NCBI GenBank assembly: GCA_016806645.1
Contig: JACSYO010001855.1
Location: 591,001-655,000 of the forward strand
DNA from: Ophiodon elongatus
Taxonomy: Eukaryota; Chordata; Actinopteri; Perciformes; Hexagrammidae
DNA: 64,000 nucleotides
Direction of reading: 5' to 3'
Shown here: positions 35,701 to 48,254 of the stretch, piece by piece
Numbering within the stretch: position 1 is the stretch's first letter
How the letters are laid out: the number at the start of each line of letters is the position of its first letter
Notes under the pieces: generated by a model
Databases searched by the model: none
What the model was told of the DNA's origin: nothing
The model's input: only the letters and a program-made list of their open reading frames with translations
Position numbers and translations under genes: made by a program

Positions 35701-36576
35701 AGATATATTGGTATATTGACTAAAGACAAAGGCGCAGACACTCACATGCATACTTTGTAGAGCACGTGAACAGGATTGTGAATTATGCCGATACAGGGTT
35801 TCTGGCTGAGCATAGGCCTGAATGAATAAGTAGTTTAGGTTAGCTAGTTAGTCCAAGCGACCTTTCAAGATTCATGTCACGAATGTATGTAAAAAAATTA
35901 CTATCTTTTATATTTTTTGTTTACATTTAGACTCAAAGTTTTTTGAATGACCTTTCAAGATCATGTAGGCAAGCTAGATAATGTAGGTAAGTAGGCACGG
36001 CCACAGCTAGAAACCAATGATTATTTTGTTTGAATCAACCAATACGGTTAAAGGGTTTCTTCCTCAATAGAAGCTTTATTATTTGTATAATTAAATAAAG
36101 GTGTTTCCTCCCATTTTTGCTCTTAACTCTCTCATCCTCTCGCTCATTTATTCAGGTGCATTGAGAGGCTGAGGGCCAGAAATGAACGGTTGACTGCAGC
36201 TCTGGAGCGAAGGAAGGGAGAGTCAGAACAGATCAGTATTGCACTAAACAGACTTGAGGATAACTGCTCTGCCCTGCAGATGGCTCTCAGATACTGGTAC
36301 AAACATCTGACACACAAATACAGAAGCCATTCAAGGGAGTTCAAAATAATCAATGTGCACGTCAGCAATCTGACGGTATTAATGTCGGTTCTTCTCATGT
36401 AGTGAGGTCGTATTTTGTCTTTGTGGTTGTGATTGACAGTGAGGAGTGTGAAGAGGCCTACAGCGAGCTGCTGTCACTCTATGACGCCAAGAAGCAGCAA
36501 AGCATTCCTCTGCAGACAGACTCAGCAGGTGTTTGAATACCATGTTTTAATAGTGCTTACGACTATGTATGCACGT

Positions 36577-36646
<70 letters not shown>

Positions 36647-39600
36647 CTCACAGTTTCCCCTCTCATCAGAGGCAGTCGGTGACAGGCAGCAGCCCGACAG
36701 TCAGTCAGCTCAGCTCATGGGAACTGAAGAGCTGTCCACCTCTTTCTCAACAGCAGGAGTCAGAGAGGAGACGGAGACACAGAGTCCCACAGGGCAGAGG
36801 TGACGTTTTAAAGTGCTCCTTGTACATTCAAGCACAGTCATAGGAATGAGTAGAAAAGAAAATGTTTGTTTCTTATTATTGCCAGACTGAAATTGCAAAT
36901 GGAAGGATATCAACATTTTACAAATATTGCATATACTGTATATCATTCGGTCCCAGAACCAAAGATCTACATGCTATTGACTAAATGTTTCGGAAGCATC
37001 AGTAATCAATGATGTGTGACAATAATTAAGAACTTTTGAATAAAAGAAAATGGCCATTTCTTGGACCACGCTTTTGCCAGGTCACTCACTACCTATAACC
37101 CCACAGGACACCTGAGCTGGTGGAGCGAGAGGCTGTTCTCCGTCAGCAAATTGAGCGCCTGAAGAGAGACCGGGCAGCCATTTGTCGACCTAAACTGAGC
37201 CTAGGAGTTGAGGGCAAAATGAGCCCCGAAACTGGTCACCCAGCTGGATCACGAGGGGGAAATGTGACTAAAGATAACGCCAAACTCCCTGATTCCAAGA
37301 AAGAGAAGGCTTCCCTCTTCTATGAACTCATCTCTGTCAGGGTGGGAGCATTGTGTCCTAATATATGATTTAGAAATCAAGACCTGAAACTGATAAAAAG
37401 GAGTCAAATCTATCCATGCAAAGAGATCATGACATAAAAGTGGCCTTTGTCCTAATGTCATATTTGTTTTGGGTAATTTGTTTGAGGCAACATCTATATT
37501 GTACTACATAATACTACACTTACAATTCCAAAACACAGGGTTTGGAGTGTACACACAGTATGCATACAAGACACTGCTGTCAGGTGTCCATCTGACCTCA
37601 CTATGTCTAGATAGTGAGGTCAGGGAGCATTGAGAGGCCTAAAACTGGTCAACAGTTTGACATTTTGAAGACAAAGACCAGAAACAGGAAAAGGACTAGC
37701 CTGGCTGTGTCAAAAGCTAACATGATCAACCTACCAGCACCTCTAAAACACACTAATTAAGATTATTATTATTAAAATTAAGTTATATCTCATTTGGTCA
37801 AATTGTTAATGCGCATATAATCCCAATATAATCCCAACTATAAGGCAAATACCAACAAAGGACCAATACAGAAATCATATAAAAATCTATACATTAAACA
37901 ACCTGCTGGTTGTGATAAAATATCTACATGTTGTGCTTCTGCCACTACTACATACACAGCTCTCCTTACATTGTATCTGTGTTCAACTCTAATATGGTTT
38001 ATGGTTTTTAGGAGGAGATGTCAGATCTGCGAGCTCTAACCCGCCTCAAGGAGAAAGAGTTGAGGTGTCTGGAGTGGGGTTTAATGGCCCAGAAGGCCCA
38101 CGAAGCAGCTGAAGCCTTCGTTCCAGAAAGCCTGAGAGAGGAGGAGGATTGTAAGACCGAACAACAGGTAGGTCAGACTTCTACAGCAGCAACAGAGACC
38201 ATTTTTTTTAATTCATGAAATAATACAAAGTCAAGGTGAAATGAGCAAGAGGGAGCAGGACGTTGGTCTACTGTGGCAGACCCGATTCAAATCTGGGTGT
38301 CCCACATGGGAAATCACACATCTACCAAAGCAGAATCCCTCCAGGCCAACAGGGATATTTTGGTTACACAAGGTCTTCTGCTGGGCTGTCCTGTCGCGGC
38401 AGCACAGATTTATCACACACCTCTGTCATTGTCAAAGGAGAAAGAGCTGAACAGCTACTTTAAGTTAACACAGCTTTCAGTCTATCAGACACAGGGCCTC
38501 AGAAACAAGGGCCTTTGTGCCTCAAGGTTTAAGATGTCCCTCTAAAACTGTTTTCTTTTCTTCCTCAATATTTATTTTGAATGGTTTAGAAGAACAACGG
38601 TTTTATCTGGATGCACATGGTCAGCCTCAATAACGAATCTTACAGAATTTATGCTAACTATTTCCCTATTTCAACCAAAATCCCAATGGCTTCAGATTGC
38701 AGTATAATAAATGTTGATCTGTTCTGCACGGTTCATTCTCAATCTTTAGAGCAGTGGTTCCCAGCCTAGGGGTTGGGTCCCTTTAAAAATAGATAAGCCT
38801 GAGGAGGCACAAGATTATTAACAAGATGGAAAATAAGAAAAACAAACAAATTTCTGTTCTAATAAAGTATATTTTTTCTAACTTTTCATATTGAATATGT
38901 TTACTGCTTCAGGCCTCTAAAGCCTATTCAAATAAAACTGAAATCCTTCTTTGGTTAAACTGCTCACAACTCTGCAACACTATTTTAGATAACTGTATGT
39001 CATGCTCATAAGTACAGAATTTAATGGAGAATGGCTTTTGAGTTTTAAAGATAATTGCAATTTAATGTTATGTTTCAGAGGCTCTGTGAAAATGCAGCTA
39101 AACAGGGTAGTGATGGGGACATCGCCGATCCTCGAACCAGACCCATTCTGAAAGAGCTGCAGGCTGTACTACAAAGGTGAGACATTGTCATTTCTCTGTG
39201 CACTGAAGTCTAATATTTGGAGCACTAATTAAATACTTTACTGTAAAATAATATTGGTAAAGGCACATATTATAATATATTTAAATAATACCATTTTAAA
39301 GTGACTTAACAAGTAAAACTGCTAAATAATTGAATGTAATGTCACCTGGAGAAATCTGAGTATTCCCTTCTAAATGAAAAAAGGAATCTGATGAATGTAG
39401 TCAATGTAGAAAATGTATCATTCAGACATCTGTTGCCTGGTTTTATCTGTTGCTTAGGAATACTGTCAGTAGAAATTCAGACTTTGGACATAAAGGGCTT
39501 CTTGTTCTCTCCATCAGGTGCTTCAGAGAGCATCCTATTCTTCTTCTGACCTTGAGTAGTGAATACTTCTGAACAAAGCTCAGCTGTTAGCACTCTACAT

Positions 39601-40157
39601 CACATTGGGCAATGACTCATCATAAAGACATTTATGATATTTCACATAGAGTTCATAAATGGTTTATGTAAGGATCTTTAGTGCCTTAAGTAAAATGAAC
39701 AGACTTGCATGATGTTCTCCCCTGTGTTTCATCTGATCTTATTTTTGTTTTCAGGGAACAAGCCCTGAAGAAGAGACTGGCTTTAGTTCAAGACTCACTA
39801 AACACAGCTCTGTCAGACAGCACCTCGCACAGGAGGGACAATGGAGAGCAGATCGCCCGACTTACACAAGCTCACAGGTAAGCATCTCAAGAAAGGTAAT
39901 AAATATACTGCATGTTAAGTAGTTTTATAGTGTCATTGTTTATGTGATTGTATTAAATTGTATCTCGCTTGGTGGGTTTCTTCCATTCCAGTAAAGCCTT
40001 GAGTTCGTACCGGCAGATTCGCCGAAAGTACCGGGAGCAGGTGTGGAGGCTGGAGCAGAAAGTGGCGACCGTGATGGAGAGTCACCATCTCCAGAGTGGA
40101 GCACCGAAAGCTGCAGCGGACGCCTTGGAGTGGAAGAGGGAAGAGACGGTTCTGTGA
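32763..40157 (+). CDS. ushbp1: USH1C/harmonin-binding protein 1 (MCC2-like coiled-coil protein)
   Basis: A MCC-related coiled-coil protein whose C-terminus binds a PDZ domain of harmonin (USH1C). Exons: 32763-32768, 33557-33780, 34006-34142, 34447-34610, 34894-35082, 35227-35471, 36156-36296, 36440-36528, 36670-36799, 37107-37341, 38012-38167, 39079-39176, 39755-39877, 39992-40157. They total 2103 nt (700 aa; human about 700) and every phase agrees. Exon 1 codes only Met-Glu. The best family signature is RCIERLRARNERLTAALERR followed by ALQMALRYCEECEEAYSELL (about residues 322-380), matching the human LHLALQYSEHCEEAYRVLL region. Later segments ELRCLEWGLMAQK and RKYREQVWRLEQKV are helical and charged. 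The final residues ETVL form a class I PDZ ligand, as human DTFL does. The exon 3 donor (gttgcc) is weak. No AATAAA was found close after the stop. Confidence 0.92.
36581..36640. repeat. (CA)30 microsatellite in USHBP1 intron 8
   Basis: Sixty bases of pure CA between exon 8 (ends 36528) and exon 9 (starts 36670). The whole intron is 141 bases, so the array makes up over 40 percent of it. Confidence 0.95.
37590..37830 (+). repeat. Fragment of the long-TIR repeat family of 61446-61962
   Basis: In USHBP1 intron 10. The stretch agcctggctgtgtcaaaagc and accagcacctctaaaacaca with ctaattaa correspond in order to the middle of the element at 61600-61680. No termini are seen. Confidence 0.6.
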
Positions 40158-41250
40158 TCCTATGATTCTCCAGTCAGAGAATCAGCTGTCCTACTGTAAT
40201 AGTCAAATGTATAATTAATTTAAGTCGCTTATATGTATTTTTTAATAATTTGTGGAGTTATTGACATTGTGAGTGTGTGAGCATTTCGCTCAAAGCTGTG
40301 CTTACAGCCTCACAGAGCTGCTAGCATGGCTGTAGACTCGTAGTCTTCTTATTAAGATGTTATAGTGTTACTTAGTTTGCTTGTAAAGATATATGAACCT
40401 TTTCATCTATGTATCTGTCAACCCATCAATGACATCTCCAGCAGTTTGTTCAGGCATTCATTGGCTGAGAGAGGTAAATATAGTGTATGTATGGCAGTAG
40501 AACATGGAAAGCAGTTTCAGTTCTGCCTTTTCACCACTTGTGAGTCACCAACAAACCAGAGCTCAACTTGTCTAACAGGACTCACACATCACACGGCACA
40601 TTCCTTATTTCAGAGAAACAGCTGTCATGCAGTCATGAATGTTTTAGTCAGATTCAAGGACTGAGCCCTCTGAGGAGCTCGGGACTGACCTCGAGAGTGC
40701 ACATGTCCTTTTTCCCATACCAGCCGGCCGTGCTGTCGTCGCAGAGCTCAGAGAAGGGGGATGGGGGCCAGGACAATGGCTGATGTGCACACAAAATGTA
40801 CGGCCAGCCCTATTGTCTCCTTAGCACTTTCATAGTTTGCTCTGCCTTTCACTATTATTATTTTTAAGCTAAATGAGTAGTTCACTCCACTTAATCATTT
40901 AAATCTTATAACATTGTCAGACTCGCGATTCAAAGTAACGGAACAAAATTGATGGCGCGGACTCAAAGATATGATCTTTTTCATTCAGTGCATTCTTCTT
41001 CCTTGTCAAAACCTGGCGTTTACATTACCCACAATGCAGCTTGACCGTAAACAGTTGGGTTGGAGATTCGGGTGTGTTATGCCAGTAGCTGCTAATGTAG
41101 CCTCAAGCAGAGACAGAAATTGAGAAAAAGTGACTAATTTACTTGAAACAATATAAATTGATTAATTGAAGTACTGTATCAAAAATCAACAGTTTAAATA
41201 TCTAATAATTGGAAATAAGAATGTATATGTATATATGTCTGCATTGTAAT
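40158..41250. other. USHBP1 3' UTR and flank, no gene
   Basis: Follows the USHBP1 stop. Includes at 41032-41047 a 16-mer (ACATTACCCACAATGC) also present, inverted, in the BABAM1 promoter. Surrounding words suggest this second copy belongs to a dispersed repeat. Nothing else is recognisable. Confidence 0.5.
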
Positions 41251-41252
41251 TT

Positions 41253-42830
41253 TTTATTTTTTTATTTATTTGTATAGCCTAATATCACAAATCACAAATT
41301 TGCCTCAGAGGGCATCTGTACGACATAAGACATCCCATGTCCTTGGACCCACACATAAAAGATGACGCCGGGATTCTTTTTACGGTGGTGCTGGATGCCC
41401 GGGCAATGCCATCTAGAGTAACTATATCATTAGATAATGCATTTCTGAGGCGTTAAGGACTAAGTACAATAACTTCAGTTTTGTCTGAGTTCAACATCAG
41501 GAAGTTGCAGGTCATCCAGGTTTTTATGTGCCTAAGACATGCTTGGAGTGTAGCTAAATAGCAGATTTCGTCTGTGATTGATCGATAGATATAATTGAGT
41601 ATCATCTGCATAACAATTCAAGTTTATGGACTGTTTTCTGATAATATTGTCAAAAGGAAGAATATATAAGGTAAATAGAATTGGTCCTAGCACAGAACCT
41701 TGTGGAACTCCATGACTGACTTTGGTGTGCATTGAGGATTCATCGTTTGCATGTACAAACTGGGATTGATCTGCTAAATAGGACTTAAACCAGCATATTG
41801 CAGTTACTTTAGTGCCAATTAAACGTTCTAGTCTCTGTAATAGGGTTGTGATTGTCAGTGGTGTTGAATGCAGCTCTCAGATCTAACAAGACAAGTAAAG
41901 ACAACTATGTCTGATGCAATTAGAAGGTCATTCGTAATTTTCACCAGTGATGTCTTTAGGCTATGACGCATTCTAAATCCTGACTGAAAATCCTCAAATA
42001 AACTATTGTTATGTTGAATATCACACAGTTGATTTGTAACTGCTTTCTCAAGGCTCTTAAAGAAAAAAGGAAGGTAGGTCTATAGGTCTATAGTTAACCA
42101 AACTCTCTGGATCAACAGTGGGCTTTTTAAAGGTCTGTATCATATCTCATATCTAGTAAAGAGGTGCTAACTAAGGGTAAAACTTCTTTAAGCAGTGTAG
42201 TCAGATGACCGGCGGGGTCTAAGAGACAGATAGATGGCTTAGATGTAGAAATCATTGAAGTCAGTTGGTGAAGGTCGATGGGAGAAAAGCCAATCTAAAT
42301 ATATATCAGGTTTTACAGCTGTTTCAAAGGTGCCTGTATTTGAGAATAAATTGGTACCGGTTAAGGGCAGGAGGTGTTTAATTTAGTCTCTAATAGTTAG
42401 AATATTATCGATAAAGAATTTCATGAAGTCGCTAGTACTGCACAGCTCAATAGAGCTGTGACTCTGTCAGCCTGGCAACAGTGCTGAAGAGAAACCTGGG
42501 GTCTTTATTTTCTAATTAACGATGAGTAATAGGCTGCTCTGGCATTAAGGAGGGCCTTCCTATATGTTTTAAGACTTTCTTGCCAGACTAACTGAGATTC
42601 TCCCAGATTGCTGGAACGCCATATCCTTTCAAGTTTTCATGATGTTTGCTTTAATTTGCAGGTTTAAGGATTATACCATGGAGCGTATACTTCCTTTGTT
42701 TTATTATCTTTTCTTTTAGAGTAGCAATATAGTCTAGTGTCCTTTGTAGTGAGCATATGTAATATATCATGTTGTATTTGTGCTACTGTCAAATGTTATT
42801 GTTCCCAGTTTTGAAAACCCAGTATTAAAA
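41253..42830 (-). mobile_element. Decayed non-LTR retrotransposon (L2/Rex-like LINE)
   Basis: The - strand encodes reverse-transcriptase motifs GVPQGSVLGPILF and YADDTQLYLS (41532-41732), with the FADD/YADD catalytic pair intact. Upstream, toward 42130, stop-interrupted segments still read as the RT N-terminal part (NYRPI..., FQSGFRMRHS...). Frameshifts and stops make it non-functional. The segment at 41260-41350 looks like the 3' tail common to this fish family. The block at 42440-42830 also has a familiar dispersed-repeat look but I cannot assign it. The clade (L2/CR1/Rex) is inferred from motif wording only. Confidence 0.75.
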
Positions 42831-43600
42831 CAGAGTATTGGGACCTTAACACATTTTTCTTTCGGTCATTTCATTGTAGCCTATTTGTTGCCAATGCAAA
42901 AGACAGATATTTCAAAATCTGTACAAATAAACAACAGACACAATTGACAATAATTGAGAAATAAAATGTAATTTGGGCGAACCACTTGTTTAAAAACCCA
43001 GCTAACTCCTACCATCTTTTTATACCAATCCTTCACTCTTAACCTCACTCATACCTCCATTTCCCCTCCCTCCATCTTCTCTCCTCACTCATCTCTCAAT
43101 CATCTTCATCCCCTCTCCCCCCTCCAGCCGACCCCCCTACCCTGACCTACAGCTGCAGCTGTGACCGTCGGTCAGGAGGTTAAGGCAAAGGTTGAGTGTC
43201 ACGCCCACAGGGTCACAGCGATGCAGCGCTGTTGTGTTAGACTGTGAATGGAGGGTTCAGAGTGCCAGACGAGGTGGCGAGCCCATGACGCCCTGACTCT
43301 TGCCTGAGCTTGCCCTTTCCCGAGCAGAGGTCACTACAGAGGGCCAGTCCTCGCTGCTCCCCCCATACCTCCAGGTCACCATCTCTATTGTTGTAATAGC
43401 TGCCATTAGAGCAATGATACAATTATCGTTCCATTTCGTGTTCTGTCTCTCTAAGATCTATGTTAAGCTTCTGAGTTCATCAAAGGTTTTTTAGACGACA
43501 TAATTGTTGTAACCTCTGGGTGACTCTTGTATCAAAGAGGCCACATTATGCCAAACTGTCCTCTGGAAAGAAAAGATTTTTTTTATTATCATTCATAGCT
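42831..43600. other. Intergenic, possible conserved block at 43130-43480
   Basis: No exon structure. 43130-43480 is GC-richer and non-repetitive, unlike its surroundings. It has short open frames on both strands with no domain. It could be a regulatory element; nothing more can be said. Confidence 0.3.
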
Positions 43601-43609
43601 CAAAGGAAG

Positions 43610-44060
43610 AACCAATACAACAATGTCGAAGTACAAGTCCTGCATTCAAAATGTTACTGAAGTAAAAGGACAGATATTACCAGCAGAATGTACTGTACTG
43701 TAAAAGTACTAAAATGGCCCTGGCTACTGATTCATTATGCTATACTACAATATAAATCTGGTAAATCATGCTGGAGCTCAACTTGACCACTTTATAGTGA
43801 TATATTGTTATAGTAGTTAATTTATACCAGTGTATTGGGTTTCTAAGTTCATCGTGTTATTTCTGAAATGTAAAATCAAAATAAACAAAGTAACCAGTAA
43901 CTATAGATGTCAAATAAATGGAAGTATAAAGTACAATATTTTCCTCTGAAATGTAGCATAGTAGAAGTACAAAGTAGGATAGCATGAAAATAGTCCAGCA
44001 ATGAAAAAGTACCTCAAAATTGTACAGTACTAGCAATTGTACTTCTGCATATATCTCTGT
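43610..44060 (-). repeat. Decayed hAT-like repeat (CAGTGGTGGAA family)
   Basis: Internal words shared with the other copies: 'gaagtacaagtcctgcattc', 'tgtactgtaaaagtac', 'atgtcaaataaatggaagta', 'gtacctcaaaattgtac'. Both ends are eroded. Confidence 0.65.
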
Positions 44061-44108
44061 ATTACAGCCTCAGGACTGTTGTCATGTATGTATTAATTAA
44101 GTTAAATT

Positions 44109-44110
<2 letters not shown>

Positions 44111-44187
<77 letters not shown>

Positions 44188-44188
44188 G
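44111..44188. repeat. (AT)n-(AC)n-(AT)n microsatellite
   Basis: About 78 bases of AT units flanking an AC stretch. Confidence 0.95.
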
Positions 44189-44774
44189 GCTGCCAGTGGA
44201 ATACTAGAGTATGTAATGTAGTGGATTATATGTATCACATGGAAATTGTACTTCAATACAGTATTTAAGTATACGTGACATTCTCCCACTGGAATTCATT
44301 GGACTGCTGGAGGTTTTTGCTTTTAAATAAATGTTATTCAAACATACCTCAACATTTCTATGTTGAATAACTAAAACCTTGTTTTGACCTTGACCCAACA
44401 TGAAAGCATAAAAGGTCTACTGTAATCTTGTTTGATAAAATGATTGTAGTTTTATGTGTGTGATGAAATATGCATTGAAATACAGTTTTGTAAAAGTGCA
44501 CCAAAGAACAAGTGAGATAAGAAAGGCAAACAAAGCGCATGAGAACGGACTGATTAGGTATTTAAATAATAATTTCTCTGGACGGTATAGAGGCTGTAAC
44601 ACGCTCATCTGGTAACATTTAAGCTCTACATCTCTGGACACATTTTAAAACCCCCACATGTAACAGCAAGCATTCAAGCCTGTGGATAGGGGAGTTTTTC
44701 AGTGCCTGGGAAAAATACTCAAACCATTATTAGACAACGACAGAGGCTGTCAATCAGTGTGGGGGGTGGACGCA

Positions 44775-44775
44775 A

Positions 44776-44822
<47 letters not shown>
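44775..44822. repeat. (CT)n(CA)n compound microsatellite
   Basis: About 13 CT units directly followed by about 11 CA units. Confidence 0.95.
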
Positions 44823-46590
44823 AGAAGGGAGGGGCAGTGACCTAGGGGTTTTAGGTCAACTCATTTACTCTTTGCATCCGTTCCTCATTTTAATAAGTTG
44901 TCCCTCTGTAAGCTGTATAAAGAGATCACAGCCTGCGGCTTCATCCCCTTGCCCTCTCTTTCTCAAAGCCATTAGCTCACCTGTCACAACCACTCCATAT
45001 CCCCTCTCATCTCCTCCTCGTCTCTGTATCTCTCTGTGCTACGCTGACCTGACACCTCTCTCCTGAGTTTTCTGACACCAGTCAGCCCGTGGGGAGGTCA
45101 GGAGGATGGCGGTGCCATTGGCATGGAGAAGCACGAAAGAGATTTGACCTCAATCAACTGGCCGATCATATCCGATTGTGCTCTCACGCACTCAGATAAT
45201 GACAGCAAATAGCTCAGAACAACCACCAAAACCACCAGATAAAAAGTGAAATCTTGTTGTTGGTGAAACTGAGACGAATAAGGGGGACTTTCATGCTCAA
45301 GCTCCTATCAAAGGATTACATGCCTGCTTGTCAAAAAAAGGTTCAAAAAGTTGTTTGACGCCTGAAATTCACCCTGGAACACCTGGCACACTTTGTTTGA
45401 TTTGGTCCTTTATTTAGTGAAGCGAAGTAAGATGTCAGTTTTTTTGGAAAATGATAAAACAATGTTAAGAGTTTTACAATACTAAACAAGTGACAATGAA
45501 CAAATGATCTTTTACTTTAAACTAATCATTTATCAGAAAATCCCCTGAAGGAGATTACTTTTTTTAAAACAGCATAAGAGATTTCTCGTGGTCATAGACA
45601 GATTTATTCTGTTTGATATAGAGCTCATATATTTTTTGAGAAGAATATAGTGGAGAAGCACATTGTTCTGTAGACTCGATAGTTATGGATATTTGATTGT
45701 AATGTGTATGTCTGATTATATCACAAAGTACTGTACCTTGTTTTATATGTAAGCACACGTATTATATGCATATTTTTACATGTATGTAATATTACTTTGA
45801 CATACCTTTATTTATATATTAATTTACATTATTGTCACAATATTGTTTGGAGGATACAAATAAATAAACAATAAACTAATAAAACACTTTATTAGTCCAG
45901 CTACTTGTGTTTCTGAACAGTACCTGGTCATTAAGAAACATGTTTGTGTGTTTATTGTTTTTTATTATTGTGTTTCTAGTCTGTGGTGTTTCTGTGTAAA
46001 ACATCCCCCCCCCCCTCTATGGAGAGGAGGGGGGATGAGAGAGAGCTGGGGAATGACATTCAACCAGAGATGCTGAGTTTCAGAAATAAATATGTTTTTC
46101 CATCTTCTGTGCGCCCACTGGTTTCCTTTTTCCTTTCCATTGATTGCATTGTGAAAATCAACTTAACGCTTACTTGAAATAGGAAATCCGTGATTCTCAT
46201 CTGAACAGAGCTTATCATGTTTTTGTGATGTAGGCCTACCTTTCATAGTAAGTCATTTTGGGTAAGTCACAGTCGAGCTGCGCACAGATCAGTCCCCAGA
46301 CCTATAGCAGAGCAGATGATCGTAGAAGAGGTCAATTAGCTCGCCAGCTTGTGAGCAGTAGATTACAGCAATAAGGTGTTTCGAGGGGAAAGATGGCCAT
46401 GGGTGTGGCCTCGTCCTAATCCCTTTAATCGTCTTTACTGAGCTGATTAGGATAATTTCCTGCCATCCCGAGCACCGTATTTGACCTATAGGGCACAAGC
46501 AGTGAGTAACAGATTGGACTCAGATTTACAAGAGATTGAACCTGTTGATCGAGAACACGATCAAATTGTTGTGGCTAGAGAAAGCGTTAG
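44823..46590. other. Intergenic, no gene; possible enhancer at 46270-46510
   Basis: No coding exon visible. 46270-46510 is unique-looking and dense in homeodomain-type cores (cctaatcccttTAATCG and TGATTAGGATAAT on one strand within 60 bases), as in developmental enhancers near nuclear receptor genes. Conservation was not tested. Confidence 0.3.
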
Positions 46591-46634
46591 GTTAATGCCC
46601 TGTCTGAAAATACATTTTCAGACAGGGCGTTAAT
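46591..46634. repeat. 44 bp hairpin (21 bp arms, 2 bp loop)
   Basis: The arm gttaatgccctgtctgaaaa plus t pairs with the sequence at 46614-46634 with two mismatches. The loop is AC. Confidence 0.85.
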
Positions 46635-46929
46635 GGATGTTAAAAGCCAAACAAGTTCATCTTTGAAATTCATATTGACAAATGTCAATGGTAATCATTT
46701 TAAATCTGAAGCAAAAAACTTACCTAAATGAAGCTTTAGCGTAAATTCAGTCAGGAAGACTACACTCTTTATACTATACTATTTTATTTCTCATACAGCT
46801 GTCATTCACTCCTCAGGCAAGCTCACTCATAATTTCATTGCTATAATTGCTTGAGACTGTCAATCATGATATCAGCTGTTCTGATCAGCTGGTCTCTTCC
46901 ATCCAATAAGAACAACGAAACAATTATAT

Positions 46930-47230
46930 TGTTAGCCTATCATCTTGCTGCTGTGTCTTTTAAATATGACTGTCTCTCTATTTCAGTACATTCATGTTGC
47001 TGTTACGCACCCCTCCACCTCCCCATCTCCGCCCAGTCTTTACAGATTTATCAGCTTCATCAACTCATCCTTCTGTCAGCCTCATCAGCCTCCACCAGGT
47101 CTGGACTCCACGGGGGGATTTATCTGGTTGCTGATCGGGGCAGACGGCCCTCGATTGTAAATCTTTCTGTAGAGTCTAAGCGCCAAAGACTCCGTCAAGA
47201 CTTTATCCTTATATAAAATCTGTTAGTAAT
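46930..47230 (+). repeat. Suspected dispersed repeat, class unknown
   Basis: The block with 'cacctccccatctccgccca' and 'ccaccaggtctggactccac' reads like a recurrent teleost interspersed sequence that I have seen in this form, though only one copy is in this window. An open frame of 121 codons (46851-47216) crosses it but has no domain. Assignment from memory only. Confidence 0.3.
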
Positions 47231-47689
47231 AAACAATTATCTTTTCTTCATCTGACTTGTCCCTCCTGATTTAAATAGTTGTTTGAGTAATGCTGGTTGG
47301 TACACATCAGCCCCTTCAACACCATCATTACATACTTCTGTTTAAACCATTAGTTTTATTTTAAAATCAAGTCAACCAAATGTCACATTGAATATACTGA
47401 AAGCTATGTTGGTCAAGATTGTAATTACTTTGATGCTTTGTTCATGACATTTCATTATAGCAAGAAGACAAAGAATAAAAGCAATTACGACTATAATGGC
47501 ATTCCATACAAATCAAGGAAAATGAGAATACATAAGTGACCCCAAAGCCAGCCATAAAAAAGAATCTGCATTTGAATATTTAAAACTTGATATGATTGTA
47601 ATCAATTACAACAACTAAAATGTATAGCTGCCCAATTTTGTTTTAACAATGGGTCAAACGAGTAGAGATAATGTGAAAGGTGTTGCTGT

Positions 47690-48190
47690 AGAGAATTATC
47701 TTTCAGATCATTGTTTTGTTTAGAGGGTTAGTTCCCTATCATGACTCATCAGCCTCATTTCCAGCTAAAGCAGCGAACAAGCTCTAAAATAACCTTGTTC
47801 ACTTCCTGCCCAGCCTCTAACAGCAGACTGATACAGTGAATAGTGAACATAGTCGAGCATTTATGAGCTAAAGAGTTGGATATTTCTCTAGAAGAGTTTG
47901 TGAAGGCCAAACCAAAGCTAATAACAGAGTGAATATTGGACTGACATCAGTCAGGTGGCCTGAAACACGACTCCAAAAGATGCTAATGTTAGTGTGTGTA
48001 ACAACTTCAGCTGATAATATGTCAATGTCATTCTGCTACTTTAACAGTAATATGTTTGAAGTCATCTCAGGGTGTTGTTTATGGCTAAGTGGTCTAAGAA
48101 GTGTGCAATGTAACCATCATGTCCAGGTTTGATTTTGTCTGGGAACCTCTGTAGCATGTTACGGTTAGCTTAGCATAGCCTATAGTGTAT
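47690..48190 (+). repeat. Dispersed repeat, sister copy of 56855-57225
   Basis: Shares in order 'gatacagt', 'gtgaacatag', 'catttatgagctaaagag', 'gatatttc', 'gagtgaatattggact' with the copy in NR2F6 intron 2, in the same orientation. It ends near a gttagcttagcatagc tract. Confidence 0.65.
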
Positions 48191-48254
48191 TTTGTTGATC
48201 TGGATCATATGACTATAAATTGTTTTACATAGATGTATGTGCTGGATTTCTTGG

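Noticed and set aside
41253..42830. Idea that the retrotransposon is still active
   Set aside because: The reverse-transcriptase region is broken by stops and frameshifts outside the short motif-bearing frame, and the endonuclease part is not recognisable.
46851..47216. 121-codon frame in the desert
   Set aside because: Looks like a dispersed repeat; no domain, promoter or splice context.
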